This document shows, in pieces, positions 17,509-27,256 of a stretch of DNA of 64,000 bases. The position numbers were made by a program, and so were the translations under genes. Positions within the stretch are counted from its first letter, which is position 1. The number at the start of each line of letters is the position of its first letter. A model generated the notes under the pieces. That model was not told the origin of the DNA, made no database searches, and saw only the letters and a program-made list of their open reading frames with translations. This DNA is from Chryseobacterium sp. 7 (lineage in GTDB: Bacteria; Bacteroidota; Bacteroidia; Flavobacteriales; Weeksellaceae), in NCBI RefSeq assembly GCF_003663845.1, contig NZ_RCCA01000001.1:2170001-2234000 (forward strand). Direction: 5' to 3'.

Positions 17509-18606
17509 TTAAAAATGTTGAAAGTTTTTACCCAAATGTTCTTCTATCACAAAAAACGGATCTTCTGTAAGTGTATGTGCTCTCATATCGATAAGACTCA
17601 CTTTACTCATCATACGAAGCATGATTCTTCTCTCACACGGATGTTCTATTCCGTCAATATTTCTTACGCCCGCACGGAAAGCCGATCTCCCGTGAGCACA
17701 TAAATGATTGTTTACAAGGATAACGTCTCCTGCCTGAGGTGTAAATCCTGAGTAAATCAAATGTCTGGCTTCTTCCCAGAACTCATGCAGTGTACTTTGC
17801 GCTTCCTCCGATTGTCTTATGCTTGAATTGAAAAGCTGTTCCGCAGCATCAAATCTCATAAACGGAAGACTATAATTACCATACAGTACAGAATCTAACG
17901 TCTCTTCTTCATTATCTCCCGTTTCCAGGTTGGCATCTTTCGGGATTTTATAAATACGCTCAAAAAGAGGTCTGTAATTTTCCCCGATAGACTCATGAGA
18001 ACGGATAGAATAAAGGGTAGAAGGAACCTGCTCTTCATTTCTTACATACATAAAGCTTAAAAAATCGGCCTGATGTTTCAGAAAAGCATCTTCAGTATGC
18101 ACATATAAATCTGTTGAAGACCCTGATCCGGTTTGTGTTTCCTTCATTTTTTCATCAGGAATAATGGCATGGATCAGTCCGCCTCCTTTACGTTGTGAAT
18201 AATATTGCACAGGCTTTGATGGAAGTGCCCCATGAATAAGAGCACACGCAAAACCATATAAATTAAATTTCGAATAATCTGCTGCCTGCCAATTGGGAGG
18301 GGTAGATCCTATATCCTCCTGATCTATATCCATTAATCCTGTAAAGATCAGTGCACCATATTGATTTTTTGAAAAGTCACTCGCAAAATCAGCCGCTATA
18401 TTTAAAATTCTCTCCGGTAAGAAATAAGACGCCAGCTGATGTACATGCTTTATAAAATCACGGTTTTCATAATTGTCATACTTTTTCTGAAGATGCAGCG
18501 CCGCATCTTTTATCATTCTTCTTTCCTGAGAGGTGACTTCTATGACCGTAGGAAGCAGTTTTACCGCTGTTAAACAGTCTTTATCTAAAATTTCTGTAGA
18601 ATTCAT
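17509..18606 (-). CDS. Fe(II)/2-oxoglutarate amino-acid hydroxylase, AsnO/VioC/lysine-hydroxylase type
   Basis: A 365-residue clavaminate-synthase-like (TauD superfamily) dioxygenase. The metal triad uses HxE rather than HxD: His170 and Glu172 in YVHTEDAF, with distal His305 in LCAHGRSAF; the 2-oxoglutarate arginine is in RRIMLRMM. This HTEDAF form is that of free amino-acid hydroxylases (asparagine, arginine and the lysine 4-hydroxylases described from Flavobacterium and relatives). Next to a decarboxylase and NIS synthetases the likely substrate is L-lysine, giving 4-hydroxylysine, which on decarboxylation yields 3-hydroxycadaverine. Family firm, substrate and position inferred. A canonical leftward promoter lies at 18678-18708. 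Confidence 0.85.
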   Translation of the reverse strand: MNSTEILDKDCLTAVKLLPTVIEVTSQERRMIKDAALHLQKKYDNYENRDFIKHVHQLASYFLPERILNIAADFASDFSKNQYGALIFTGLMDIDQEDIGSTPPNWQAADYSKFNLYGFACALIHGALPSKPVQYYSQRKGGGLIHAIIPDEKMKETQTGSGSSTDLYVHTEDAFLKHQADFLSFMYVRNEEQVPSTLYSIRSHESIGENYRPLFERIYKIPKDANLETGDNEEETLDSVLYGNYSLPFMRFDAAEQLFNSSIRQSEEAQSTLHEFWEEARHLIYSGFTPQAGDVILVNNHLCAHGRSAFRAGVRNIDGIEHPCERRIMLRMMSKVSLIDMRAHTLTEDPFFVIEEHLGKNFQHF

Positions 18607-18615
18607 TAAAAAAAA

Positions 18616-18645
18616 TTTGGTGTTAAGTAATAATTTTTATCTTTG
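18616..18645 (+). promoter_or_regulatory. Promoter of the siderophore operon
   Basis: TTTG at 18616-18619, 18 bases, then TATCTTTG at 18638-18645, reading rightward. Start site expected near 18651, giving a leader of about 170 bases before the decarboxylase gene. Confidence 0.6.
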
Positions 18646-18648
18646 TTT

Positions 18649-18668
18649 TTAATTATTCTAAATAACAA
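18649..18668. promoter_or_regulatory. Candidate iron-regulator (Fur-like) site
   Basis: AATTATTCTAAATAA with T-rich flank lies exactly between the -7 boxes of two facing promoters (18638-18645 rightward, 18678-18685 leftward), where a bound repressor would block both. The symmetry is only partial, and I have no matrix for flavobacterial Fur; the iron assignment rests on the genes served. Confidence 0.3.
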
Positions 18669-18677
18669 TAGCTGGTT

Positions 18678-18708
18678 CAAATTTAGTAATAATTACGTAA
18701 TCACCAAA
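18678..18708 (-). promoter_or_regulatory. Promoter of the dioxygenase gene
   Basis: Read leftward: TTTG (18708-18705), 19 bases, TAAATTTG (18685-18678), an exact Bacteroidetes-type promoter. Start site expected near 18671, so this transcript and the rightward one would overlap by about 20 bases. Confidence 0.6.
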
Positions 18709-18821
18709 TAAATTATAATAAAAAATGTAAAATTTAAAAACCTGACTATCAGATATATATAGTCGTATATCGAAAAAACCACAACAACTCACAGATTAAA
18801 AAATCACATTACAAAACTTTT

Positions 18822-20348
18822 ATGAACAACAATTTAATATCCCTAGAAGAGCTCGCAAGCACCACTTCACCTCACATTTCGGGGAATTTTGGGAATATTT
18901 TTCATCCTGACAATTATGATCATTATCGTAATGCTGTCAACAGTACTTTAGACCTGGTTCAGGAATTTCTTCACAGAAACAACAAGCCTTTCAGTGGTAT
19001 AGAAGCCAAAACAATGAAAGGAATGGTACAACAGATTGATCTTAATCAAAAATTATCTAATTATAATGAGCTGCTTACAGAAGTAGACGAAATCTATGTA
19101 AAACATGCCACTGCTTTTCACCTTCCACAATATGTAGCTCACCTTAACTGTCCTGTAGTAATCCCGGCATTGGCAGGAGAAATTCTTGTAAGTGCCATCA
19201 ATTCTTCACAGGATACTTATGATCAAAGCGCAGGGGGAACTTTCATGGAAAGAAAACTAATCGACTGGACTGCCGGTCAGATCGGATATAATACGAATGT
19301 GAGCGATGGTGTTTTCACCGCGGGGGGCTCACAGAGCAATTTAATGGGATTGGTCATGATGCGTGACTGTTTTTCTCAGAAAAGATATCATCACAATATT
19401 AAAATGGATGGTCTGCCAGCAGAGGCAAGCCGTTTCAGAATATTTGTTTCAGATAAATCTCACTTCAGCAATCTGAAAAATGCGTCCATTATGGGACTGG
19501 GTGAAAAAAGTATTGTTAAAGTACCTACTGATGACCGTTTCCGTATGGATATTTCTCTTTTGAAAAAGTATATCAAGAGAGAAGAACAGCTGGGAAACAT
19601 CCCTATTGGTATTGTAGCAACAGCTGGAACCACAGACTTTGGAAATATCGATCCATTAGATGATATCGCCAATATCGCAGAACAATATAACATCTGGATG
19701 CATGTAGATGCAGCTTACGGTTGTGCTTTATTATTAAGTGAAAAGTACCGTGACCTGATCAATGGTATTGAAAGAGCAGATTCTGTAACGATTGATTACC
19801 ACAAATCATTCTTCCAGCCTATCAGCAGCAGTGCTTTTATTGTTAAGAACAAAAAAGAACTCCTGATTCTTAAACATCACGCCGATTATCTGAATCCGAA
19901 AGAAATGGACGAAGAGGAAATTCCGGCACAGATCAATAAATCCATTACCCAGAGTACGAGAAGATTTGATGCTTTAAAACTTTGGTTTACCATAAGAATG
20001 ATGGGGAAAGAACAGTTAGCAGAATATACAGATACAGTGATTGATCTTACCAAAGATGCCGCCGCAATGATTACGGAAGATGCAGATTTTGAGCTTCTTT
20101 CTGATTCTGACTTAAGTGTTCTTGTTTTCAGATATATCAATCCGGAAATCAGTGATCTGAATGCGCTGAATCAATACATCAAGATGAAATTGTTCTACAG
20201 TGGAGAAATCCTTGTAGCAAGTACAAAAGTGGATGGAAACTTCTATCTGAAGTTTACGTTCCTGAACCCGATTACGACTACAGAAGACATTCATCAAATT
20301 CTCACCACAATCAAAAATCATGGAAAAGACTTTAATTCAGAAAAATAA
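18822..20348 (+). CDS. PLP-dependent decarboxylase (group II, DesA/DdcB-like)
   Basis: A 508-residue group II amino-acid decarboxylase, fold type I PLP enzyme. Visible are the phosphate-binding TAGGSQSN (166-173), HVDAAYG with the ring-binding Asp296 and the Schiff-base Lys328 in DYHKSFF. Relatives are L-2,4-diaminobutyrate decarboxylase and DesA, the lysine decarboxylase of desferrioxamine synthesis. Here the likely reaction is lysine or hydroxylysine to cadaverine or hydroxycadaverine. First gene of the siderophore operon; its end overlaps the next gene by 29 bases, so translation is coupled. Confidence 0.9.
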   Translation: MNNNLISLEELASTTSPHISGNFGNIFHPDNYDHYRNAVNSTLDLVQEFLHRNNKPFSGIEAKTMKGMVQQIDLNQKLSNYNELLTEVDEIYVKHATAFHLPQYVAHLNCPVVIPALAGEILVSAINSSQDTYDQSAGGTFMERKLIDWTAGQIGYNTNVSDGVFTAGGSQSNLMGLVMMRDCFSQKRYHHNIKMDGLPAEASRFRIFVSDKSHFSNLKNASIMGLGEKSIVKVPTDDRFRMDISLLKKYIKREEQLGNIPIGIVATAGTTDFGNIDPLDDIANIAEQYNIWMHVDAAYGCALLLSEKYRDLINGIERADSVTIDYHKSFFQPISSSAFIVKNKKELLILKHHADYLNPKEMDEEEIPAQINKSITQSTRRFDALKLWFTIRMMGKEQLAEYTDTVIDLTKDAAAMITEDADFELLSDSDLSVLVFRYINPEISDLNALNQYIKMKLFYSGEILVASTKVDGNFYLKFTFLNPITTTEDIHQILTTIKNHGKDFNSEK

Positions 20349-22728
20349 AACAGGAGAAAAAGCCCGGGAAATTACTTTCAGAATTCTGTTGAACGGAATG
20401 TTGAGAGAACTGGGAAACGGAAAATTCTATCAGGGCGTTCCGAAATATGATCTTCTGACAGCAAAAGCTCTTCAGAATAGCAATTATCCGCTGTATATGA
20501 GATTTGAAATGAAGAAAAGCGGACTGTTTTTATTTGCTCCGGTTTCTTATCGTTCCGAAACCCTTTTTCATGAATACGGACCTGTTTTGTGGGCAGTGGA
20601 TCATCAAAATCAGGAAGTTTTTGAAGTTAATGATCAAAAGCTTACTGAACTGGTTTACAGAGAACTTTCTGAGACTACAAACGAAACGGGTTTCAGAAAC
20701 TTTGTGGAAAGAATTCAAAGCAGCTTAAGAAATCTGGAACTGACAACAGAAGCTTGTCTTCAGGATGATCAGCTGTTGACCTATTCTTTCCTTGAATCTG
20801 AGCAAATGCTTCCTGCCGGACACAATCTGCATCCTTTCACCAAATCAAGAATGGGATTCTCGGAGGAAGAACAGCTTTTATATGGTCCTGAATTCGGGAA
20901 AGGATTTCAACTGGATTATTTCCTGATTCACAAAGACTGCATCACAGAAAAATCTCTTCCAGGGATTTCGGCAAAAGAGATCTTCGAAAAATGGACTTCT
21001 TTACCGGAAAGCTACGATTTTGAAAACACAAATGATTTTTACATCGTTCCATGCCATCCATGGGAGGCACAATATCTTTTATCAACCGCAGAATACCCTG
21101 AAATGTTGGGTTCCGGGAAAATTATTCACATCGGACCATTAGGTGAGGATTTTTACGCAACATCTTCAATAAGAACGGTATACAATCCGGACTTTAGCTG
21201 GATGTTAAAGTTCTCTTTGCATGTTTTAATGACAGGCTCTGTAAGAACAAATAGCTTAAAAGATCTCAACAGAGGTTATGCTTCGGCAATCTGGTGGCAG
21301 CATGAAAAAGCTTCATTTGAGCAAAATTTCCCGAATTTTAAATTATTGCTGGAACCTTCCACGTTAAGTGTTCATTATGGAGGAAAGAATATGGACAGTC
21401 TTAATATACTGCTCCGTGAAAATCCTTTTTCAAATGAAGATAAGGTGATTTTATTAGCAAGACTTTGTCAGGATGAATCTACAGATGGGTTTAATTTTAC
21501 AACGCATTTCTTTAAAAATGTTGCGAATCAATTGGGTGTAGATGTAGAAAAAGCAGCTATTATCTGGTTTGAAAAGTATGTAAATCTATTGCTCTCTCCT
21601 TTAAACAGGTTGTACGATCAATTAGGTATGGCTCCTGAAGTTCATCAGCAGAATCTGCTTGTACAATTGGATAATCAATTGCTTCCTCAATCTATTTATG
21701 TAAGAGACGGACAAGGATATTTGATCAAAGAAAGTGTCAAAGGAAAATATGAATCCCTGATCAAAGATTATCCTGAAGTGGAAGACCTTTTTATCAGAGA
21801 TGAGCGTCTTCTGGATATTGTTTCTCATCATCTTTTGGTAAGTAACCTGAGCGCACTGATTGCTTCAATAGGCAAAACGGGACTGGTTAAAGAAAGAAGA
21901 TTAATCCATATTCTATACAGGGAGTTTGAAAATCTTCATGAAACTGAACCTTCATCGTTAACGGATTATGCTTTGAATCAAAGATATTGGGCGGTTAAAT
22001 CTAACTTACAATCGGCTGTAGCTGATTTAGACGGAGGAGTGAATGCGGCATCTATTGCTTATGCGAAAGTTCCGAATCTTCTTCACAAACATTTCTTCTC
22101 GGATCAGTTAATCAATCCTCAGGGAACAGAAGTTTTCTTTAAAAGGTATTTCCAGAAAGAAGATGTAACTATGAGTATGCGTCCTATAGATCTTGAAAAT
22201 GACCTTGAAATGCTTCATGAATGGTTCAACCGTGAACATGCTGTAAAAATCTGGCAGATGAACTGGCCGATAGATGAGCTTGAAACCTACTACAGGCTGA
22301 TGCTTCCAAGTGATGAAGCTCACAGTTATATCATCGCAGGAAACGATGAACCTTCTTGTAATATTGAAGTGTATTGGGCTTGCAGAGATATCGTAGGAGA
22401 TTATTATGAAGTACTGCCTACCGATTATGGAACACACCAGTTTATTGCACCTATTGATCCTAAAAAGAAATTTGTATCTCCATCCACTCAATCTATGGTT
22501 GACTATGTTTTTGCACAGCCACAGGTAGGAAAAATGGTAGGAGAAGGATCTGTAGACTCTCTTGCATCTATGATGAATAAAGCCCATGTAGGCTTCAAAG
22601 TAGATAAAGTAATAGAAATGCCTCATAAAAAAGCCAATCTGAACTTCTGTTACAGAGAATGGTACTGGGAAAAATTCCCACAGAATAAAGAGGTACAAAT
22701 CACCACAAACATCACAAAAAATGACTAA
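20320..22728 (+). CDS. NIS siderophore synthetase (IucA/IucC) fused to GNAT acyltransferase
   Basis: An 802-residue two-domain protein. Residues ~1-600 are an IucA/IucC-type NRPS-independent siderophore synthetase (PCHPWEAQY, TSSIRTVYNPDFSWMLKFSL), which adenylates a carboxylate of citrate or an intermediate and couples it to an amine. Residues ~617-802 (from MSMRPIDLENDLEMLHEWFN) form an IucB-like N-hydroxylysine acyltransferase domain, ending FCYREWYWEKFP. The single protein thus could acylate the hydroxylamine and condense it with citrate. It overlaps the decarboxylase by 29 bases and the N-hydroxylase by 8. The acyl donor may be acetyl-CoA or the acyl-ACP made downstream. Confidence 0.9.
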   Translation: MEKTLIQKNKTGEKAREITFRILLNGMLRELGNGKFYQGVPKYDLLTAKALQNSNYPLYMRFEMKKSGLFLFAPVSYRSETLFHEYGPVLWAVDHQNQEVFEVNDQKLTELVYRELSETTNETGFRNFVERIQSSLRNLELTTEACLQDDQLLTYSFLESEQMLPAGHNLHPFTKSRMGFSEEEQLLYGPEFGKGFQLDYFLIHKDCITEKSLPGISAKEIFEKWTSLPESYDFENTNDFYIVPCHPWEAQYLLSTAEYPEMLGSGKIIHIGPLGEDFYATSSIRTVYNPDFSWMLKFSLHVLMTGSVRTNSLKDLNRGYASAIWWQHEKASFEQNFPNFKLLLEPSTLSVHYGGKNMDSLNILLRENPFSNEDKVILLARLCQDESTDGFNFTTHFFKNVANQLGVDVEKAAIIWFEKYVNLLLSPLNRLYDQLGMAPEVHQQNLLVQLDNQLLPQSIYVRDGQGYLIKESVKGKYESLIKDYPEVEDLFIRDERLLDIVSHHLLVSNLSALIASIGKTGLVKERRLIHILYREFENLHETEPSSLTDYALNQRYWAVKSNLQSAVADLDGGVNAASIAYAKVPNLLHKHFFSDQLINPQGTEVFFKRYFQKEDVTMSMRPIDLENDLEMLHEWFNREHAVKIWQMNWPIDELETYYRLMLPSDEAHSYIIAGNDEPSCNIEVYWACRDIVGDYYEVLPTDYGTHQFIAPIDPKKKFVSPSTQSMVDYVFAQPQVGKMVGEGSVDSLASMMNKAHVGFKVDKVIEMPHKKANLNFCYREWYWEKFPQNKEVQITTNITKND

Positions 22729-24037
22729 CGAAGCCGTATACAATGTAATAGGCATAGGTATAGGCCCTTTCAATCTGGGACTTGCCGCATTATCCAATCC
22801 GATTTCAGAACTGAAAACCCTTTTCCTGGACCAGAGAGATGGTTTCGACTGGCACCCGGGACTGATGATTGACCATGTAACCCTGCAGACCCCATTTTTA
22901 TGCGACTGCGTTTCCATGGCTGATCCTACGAATCCTTTAAGCCTTTTGAACTATCTGAAAGAAACCGGAAGACTGTATAAGTTTTTTATCAGAGAAGATT
23001 TTTTCATTCCGAGAAAAGAATACAACCGTTACTGCCAATGGGTGATTGAACAGCTTCCACAATGCCGTTTTTCTACTCAAGTAGTGGATATTACTTATGA
23101 AGATGGTTTATATCATGTAACTACGATTCACACCAAAACCAAAGAAACTGCGGTTTTCAAAACGGAAAGACTGATTTTGGGAACAGGGACACAGCCTCAT
23201 ATTCCTTCTTTCATTCCGAAGGATGATTCCCGTGTTATTCATACAAGTTCTTATCTGTATAGAAAAGAAGAACTTTTGTCTCAGGGTAAAAAAATAGCAA
23301 TTATCGGTTCTGGCCAGAGTTCAGCAGAAGTTTTTTATGATCTTCTTCAAAACAGAAATGAAGAAACACAACTGGGATGGTATTCCCGTCCGGACAGATT
23401 TTTCCCTATGGAATATTCTAAACTGACGCTGGAGCTTACTTCACCTGATTATGTAGAATATTTCTACAACAGAAGCGAATCTGCAAGGAAAACCATTTTA
23501 AGCAAGCAGCAAGCTCAGTTTAAAGGGATCAATTACGATCTGATCAATGATATCTATGACTTCATTTATGATCTGAATATCGATAATGCTGATCCTAATC
23601 TTAAAATTATTCCTAACAGCCAGCTGAATAGAGTAGACAACAGTAATCCTGACTTCATCAATCTTGAATTTACCCAACTGGAACAGGAAGTACCTTATGA
23701 TCAGGAAGCGGATTATCTGATTTTAGGAACAGGATATCGTTATCACGAGCCTGCCTTCTTAAAGAATATTCAGGATAGAATCAAGAGAGATTCCAGCGGA
23801 TTATTTGATGTTAACAGAAATTATTCAATAGACCACAACGGAGGAGAAATCTATGTGCTTCACGCCGAAGTTCATACTCACAGCTATATTTCTACAGATC
23901 TGGGAATGGCTGCGTACCGTAATTCCTACATCATCAATGATATTCTGGGAAGAGAGCATTATAAAATTGAAAAGAAAATTGCTTTCCAGGATTTCGATGT
24001 AGAAAAATATGCTGATTTACCAACTGCCAAAATTTAA
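22721..24037 (+). CDS. L-lysine/diamine N-hydroxylase (IucD/SidA-like)
   Basis: A 438-residue flavin N-monooxygenase. The FAD motif GIGIGPFNLGLAAL is at 11-24, the NADPH motif IIGSGQSSAEV is near 192, and the C-terminal signature TDLGMAAYRNSYI is typical of the lysine/ornithine N-hydroxylase family. It oxidises a terminal amine with O2 and NADPH, giving the hydroxylamine that after acylation becomes the hydroxamate iron ligand. In this operon the substrate is probably the diamine (hydroxy)cadaverine. It overlaps the preceding gene by 8 bases. Confidence 0.9.
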   Translation: MTNEAVYNVIGIGIGPFNLGLAALSNPISELKTLFLDQRDGFDWHPGLMIDHVTLQTPFLCDCVSMADPTNPLSLLNYLKETGRLYKFFIREDFFIPRKEYNRYCQWVIEQLPQCRFSTQVVDITYEDGLYHVTTIHTKTKETAVFKTERLILGTGTQPHIPSFIPKDDSRVIHTSSYLYRKEELLSQGKKIAIIGSGQSSAEVFYDLLQNRNEETQLGWYSRPDRFFPMEYSKLTLELTSPDYVEYFYNRSESARKTILSKQQAQFKGINYDLINDIYDFIYDLNIDNADPNLKIIPNSQLNRVDNSNPDFINLEFTQLEQEVPYDQEADYLILGTGYRYHEPAFLKNIQDRIKRDSSGLFDVNRNYSIDHNGGEIYVLHAEVHTHSYISTDLGMAAYRNSYIINDILGREHYKIEKKIAFQDFDVEKYADLPTAKI

Positions 24038-24044
24038 TCAAAAA

Positions 24045-25856
24045 ATGAACACCAACTTAAAAAATACAGTAAGCCAGGAAAACTGGAATCAGGCTAACAG
24101 AAACCTAATGGCCAAAACCATCGCAGAACTGATGCATGAAGAGCTTCTAAAGCCTGTGGTGACCTTTGAAAATAAAAACGGATATACTGTTTTTACCCTT
24201 GAAACCGGAGTTGAAAATATTATCTACAGCTTCCGCGGACAAGAGAGAATGATGGATTACTGGCATATTGATAAAGACAGCATTACAAAAACAGAAAACG
24301 GTGAAGACCTGTCTTCTGTGGATGTAGCAGCTTTCTTTTTGGAAATGCAGACTGTTTTTGACTTAGATCCTTATACCATTGCAAGATATACAGAAGAATT
24401 ACTGCATACGTTGTATTGTGATGCTTTGATTTTATCTAAAGGTGTAATGTCTTCAAAAGATCTTGCTGATGCAGATTATCAGACGGTAGAACACAATATG
24501 ACCGGACATCCGTGGGTCATTGTGAACAAAAGCCGATTAGGTTTTTCTCCACGTGATCTGAAAACATACGCTCCTGAAGCAGATGAAAATTTAAAAGTAA
24601 TCTGGCTGGCTTCTCATAAAAGCAGATCATCATTTCAGTCTTTGGAACATATTAACAGAGAAGAATTTTATCGTTCTGAAATAGGAGAAAATCTATATAA
24701 TGATTTTCAGCAGCAGTTGTTGAACAAAAGAAAGGTTGTTGAAGATTATCATTTTATCCCTGTACATCCATGGCAGTGGGAGCATAAGCTTCAAATCCAT
24801 TTCGCAGGAGATATTGCTTCCGGGCTTTTAATCCAATTAGGAGAGGGTAGTGATACGTACAGTCCACAGCAGAGTATCCGTACTTTATTCAATGTAGATC
24901 ATCCTAAAAAAAGATACCTGAAAACGGCTGTTTCTATTCTGAGCACAGGAAATATCAGGGGATTATCTCCTAAGCAGATGAAAATTGCTCCGGCCATTAC
25001 AGATTGGGTAAAAGGTTTGATCAAAGACGATGCTTATCTGGAGAACAAAGAAACTATTTTCTTAGGGGAAGAGGCTGCTATCACTTATTTACATCCACAA
25101 TATGGAGCTATTGCCAGTGTACCTTATCAGTATAATGAATTCCTTGGCGCATTATGGAGAGAAAGTGCTGAAAACTATCTGAAAGAAGATGAGCAAATGG
25201 TAACCATGGCTTCTCTACTGTATGTAGACGAAAATGGAGTTCCATTGGTTCAGGCATTCGCAGAAAAAGCAGGTGTGAGTATCAAAGAATGGATTGAAAG
25301 CTATCTTGATGCTTATCTTACCCCATTATTACACATTTATTACACGCATTCATTATGTGTAACGCCACATGGAGAAAACATTATGGTGGTTTTGAAAAAT
25401 GGAATTCCAAAAAGAATCGTAATCAAAGATTTTGTGGATGATATTGTACTTACCACAGAAGCCAGAGAAAAACTTCCTGCACACCTTGCAGACGGTTTGA
25501 TTCAGTCTTCCAACAAAGAAAATATTCCATTGTTTATTTTGCTTGGCGTTTTTGATGCCTTCTTCAGATATCTGTCGAATGCTTTGCATACGTATTCCAA
25601 CTTTAATGAAGAAATATTCTGGGAACTCGTTCACAACTGTGTAGAAAATTATAAAGCTGAGAATACTCACCTTCAGGAAAGATACGAAAAGTATGACCTG
25701 TATGTGCCGGCATTCAAAAGATTCTATATCAACAGTCTGCGTTTGAAAAATAACGGGTATAGTGAAAACAAGGCATTTGCTATTCCGAGAAAAGACGGAG
25801 CACTGCCTAATCCGCTGTATCAGATTGCCAATAAAAATTCAGTAGCAGCAGTATGA
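24045..25856 (+). CDS. NIS siderophore synthetase (IucA/IucC family)
   Basis: A 603-residue synthetase from the ATG at 24045, 7 bases after the preceding stop; an upstream in-frame ATG (24009) lies inside that gene and adds only an unrelated 12 residues. Family motifs are visible: GHPWVIVNKSRLGFSP, VHPWQWEH, SPQQSIRTLFN and SLCVTPHGENIMVVL. It should catalyse the second ATP-dependent amide (or ester) bond to citrate, making with the 20320 enzyme the pair needed for a bis-substituted citrate. Its stop overlaps the next start as ATGA. Confidence 0.92.
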   Translation: MNTNLKNTVSQENWNQANRNLMAKTIAELMHEELLKPVVTFENKNGYTVFTLETGVENIIYSFRGQERMMDYWHIDKDSITKTENGEDLSSVDVAAFFLEMQTVFDLDPYTIARYTEELLHTLYCDALILSKGVMSSKDLADADYQTVEHNMTGHPWVIVNKSRLGFSPRDLKTYAPEADENLKVIWLASHKSRSSFQSLEHINREEFYRSEIGENLYNDFQQQLLNKRKVVEDYHFIPVHPWQWEHKLQIHFAGDIASGLLIQLGEGSDTYSPQQSIRTLFNVDHPKKRYLKTAVSILSTGNIRGLSPKQMKIAPAITDWVKGLIKDDAYLENKETIFLGEEAAITYLHPQYGAIASVPYQYNEFLGALWRESAENYLKEDEQMVTMASLLYVDENGVPLVQAFAEKAGVSIKEWIESYLDAYLTPLLHIYYTHSLCVTPHGENIMVVLKNGIPKRIVIKDFVDDIVLTTEAREKLPAHLADGLIQSSNKENIPLFILLGVFDAFFRYLSNALHTYSNFNEEIFWELVHNCVENYKAENTHLQERYEKYDLYVPAFKRFYINSLRLKNNGYSENKAFAIPRKDGALPNPLYQIANKNSVAAV

Positions 25857-27255
25857 GGAAATTCCTGCATATACTAAAAGAAGGAGCGGTTTTTACGTAT
25901 GGAGCCATAGCCGGGAAAAAGTTGAACTGACTTCCGGAAGTATCAACCGTTCCATCTTTAGTCTTGCCATTCCCATGGTGATGGAACTTGTCATGGAATC
26001 TGTTTTTGTGAGCGTCAATCTATTGATTATCGCAAAATTAGGAGACAAGGTTCTGGGGCTTGTGGGAATTACAGATAACTACATCAACTTTGCTTATGCT
26101 ATTGCCGTAGGTTTGGGAATTGCAGCAGCAACCCTTACCGCCAGGAGAGCGGGTGAAAAAGATAAAGAGGGAATGGGCAGAACAGCCCAATACATCATCT
26201 TACTGGCTCTGTTTTTTGCAGTGTTGATTGGTGGTGTTTCCTGCTTTTTCGCATCAGAAATTGTTGATTTTCTGGGGATCAATGCCAGTACGGTAACAGA
26301 AGGCGTTTCTTTCTCAAGACTGGTTTTCCTGAGTATCGGGCTTGTGATTCTTCGTCTTTCTGTGAATGGACTCTTCAGAGGGGCTGGTGACGCTGATATT
26401 GCTATGAAATCACTTTGGATCTGCCATATTTCCAATATTATTTTTGCTGTGATCCTTGTTTTCGGATTAGGATTTATTCCTGCTTTTGGATTGATGGGAT
26501 TAGCGTATGCTACAGTTTTATCAAGGCTTTTAGGGGTTTTATATCAGGCTTTTATATTTATGTCCGGTAATACCAGCATCAGCATCAGAGTTCCTTTACA
26601 GCTTGATGTACCCTTACTGCAAAAGATTTTGAAAATAGCCTTTGGTGGATTGGTACAGTATATCATCCCAACATCCAGCTGGCTGATTATGGTGAAGATC
26701 ATCTCCACTTTCGGAACCACAGCACTTGCAGGATATATCATTGCCCAGCGTATTGCTTCCGTGGCTACAATGCCTGCATGGGGAATAGGAAATGCTGCCG
26801 GAGTTCTTACTGGCCAGAATTTGGGTGCCGGAGAACCGGAACGTGCTGAAAAAACAGTTTGGAGAGCCGGAACCATCAACATGACGTACCTGGTACTTGT
26901 AGCCTTATTCTGGCAGATTGCAGCGGAATATGTAGTGAAATTTTTCACTACAGAACCGGAAGTTGCAAGATATGCGGTTCAATACATCCATGTGGTATCT
27001 ATGGCTTATCTGCTGTTAGGATTCACAATGGTAATCAGCCGTGCTCTGAATGCGGCCGGAAACATATTACAGGTAACGTTGTTGTACCTCGTCATGTTTT
27101 ATGTGATTCAGCTTCCTCTGGCTTATCTCTTAGGAGTAAGATTTCAGTGGGAACTGAGAGGAATATTTACCGCAATTGTTTCTTCGGAAATTGTTTTGGC
27201 TGTACTATTCCTCATGATTTTTAAAAATGGAAAATGGAAAACTATAAAAATTTAA
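25853..27255 (+). CDS. MATE family efflux transporter, N-terminal frameshift
   Basis: Twelve-TM multidrug/oligosaccharide-lipid/polysaccharide-type exporter, probably for the siderophore. The natural start is ATG 25853 (MRKFLHILKEGAV...), overlapping the previous stop, but this frame ends at TGA 25928. The rest of the protein (VELTSGSINRSIFSLAIPMV onward) is one frame away. One extra A in the five-A run at 25916-25920 would join them perfectly. Starting instead at ATG 25975 gives 426 residues but removes the N-terminus and cuts into TM1. The cause may be a base-calling error, a real mutation, or -1 slippage at AAAAAG. Family sure; expression state uncertain. Confidence 0.8.
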
Positions 27256-27256
27256 A

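Noticed and set aside
22108..22917. 269-codon reverse-strand ORF
   Set aside because: It lies wholly antisense to the IucA/IucC and N-hydroxylase genes, has no recognisable domain, and is a composition shadow.
25913..25924. Programmed -1 frameshift as the main explanation for the MATE break
   Set aside because: AAAAAG is only moderately slippery after GGG, I see no obvious stimulatory hairpin, and two similar one-base losses occur elsewhere in the window, so error or mutation is simpler.
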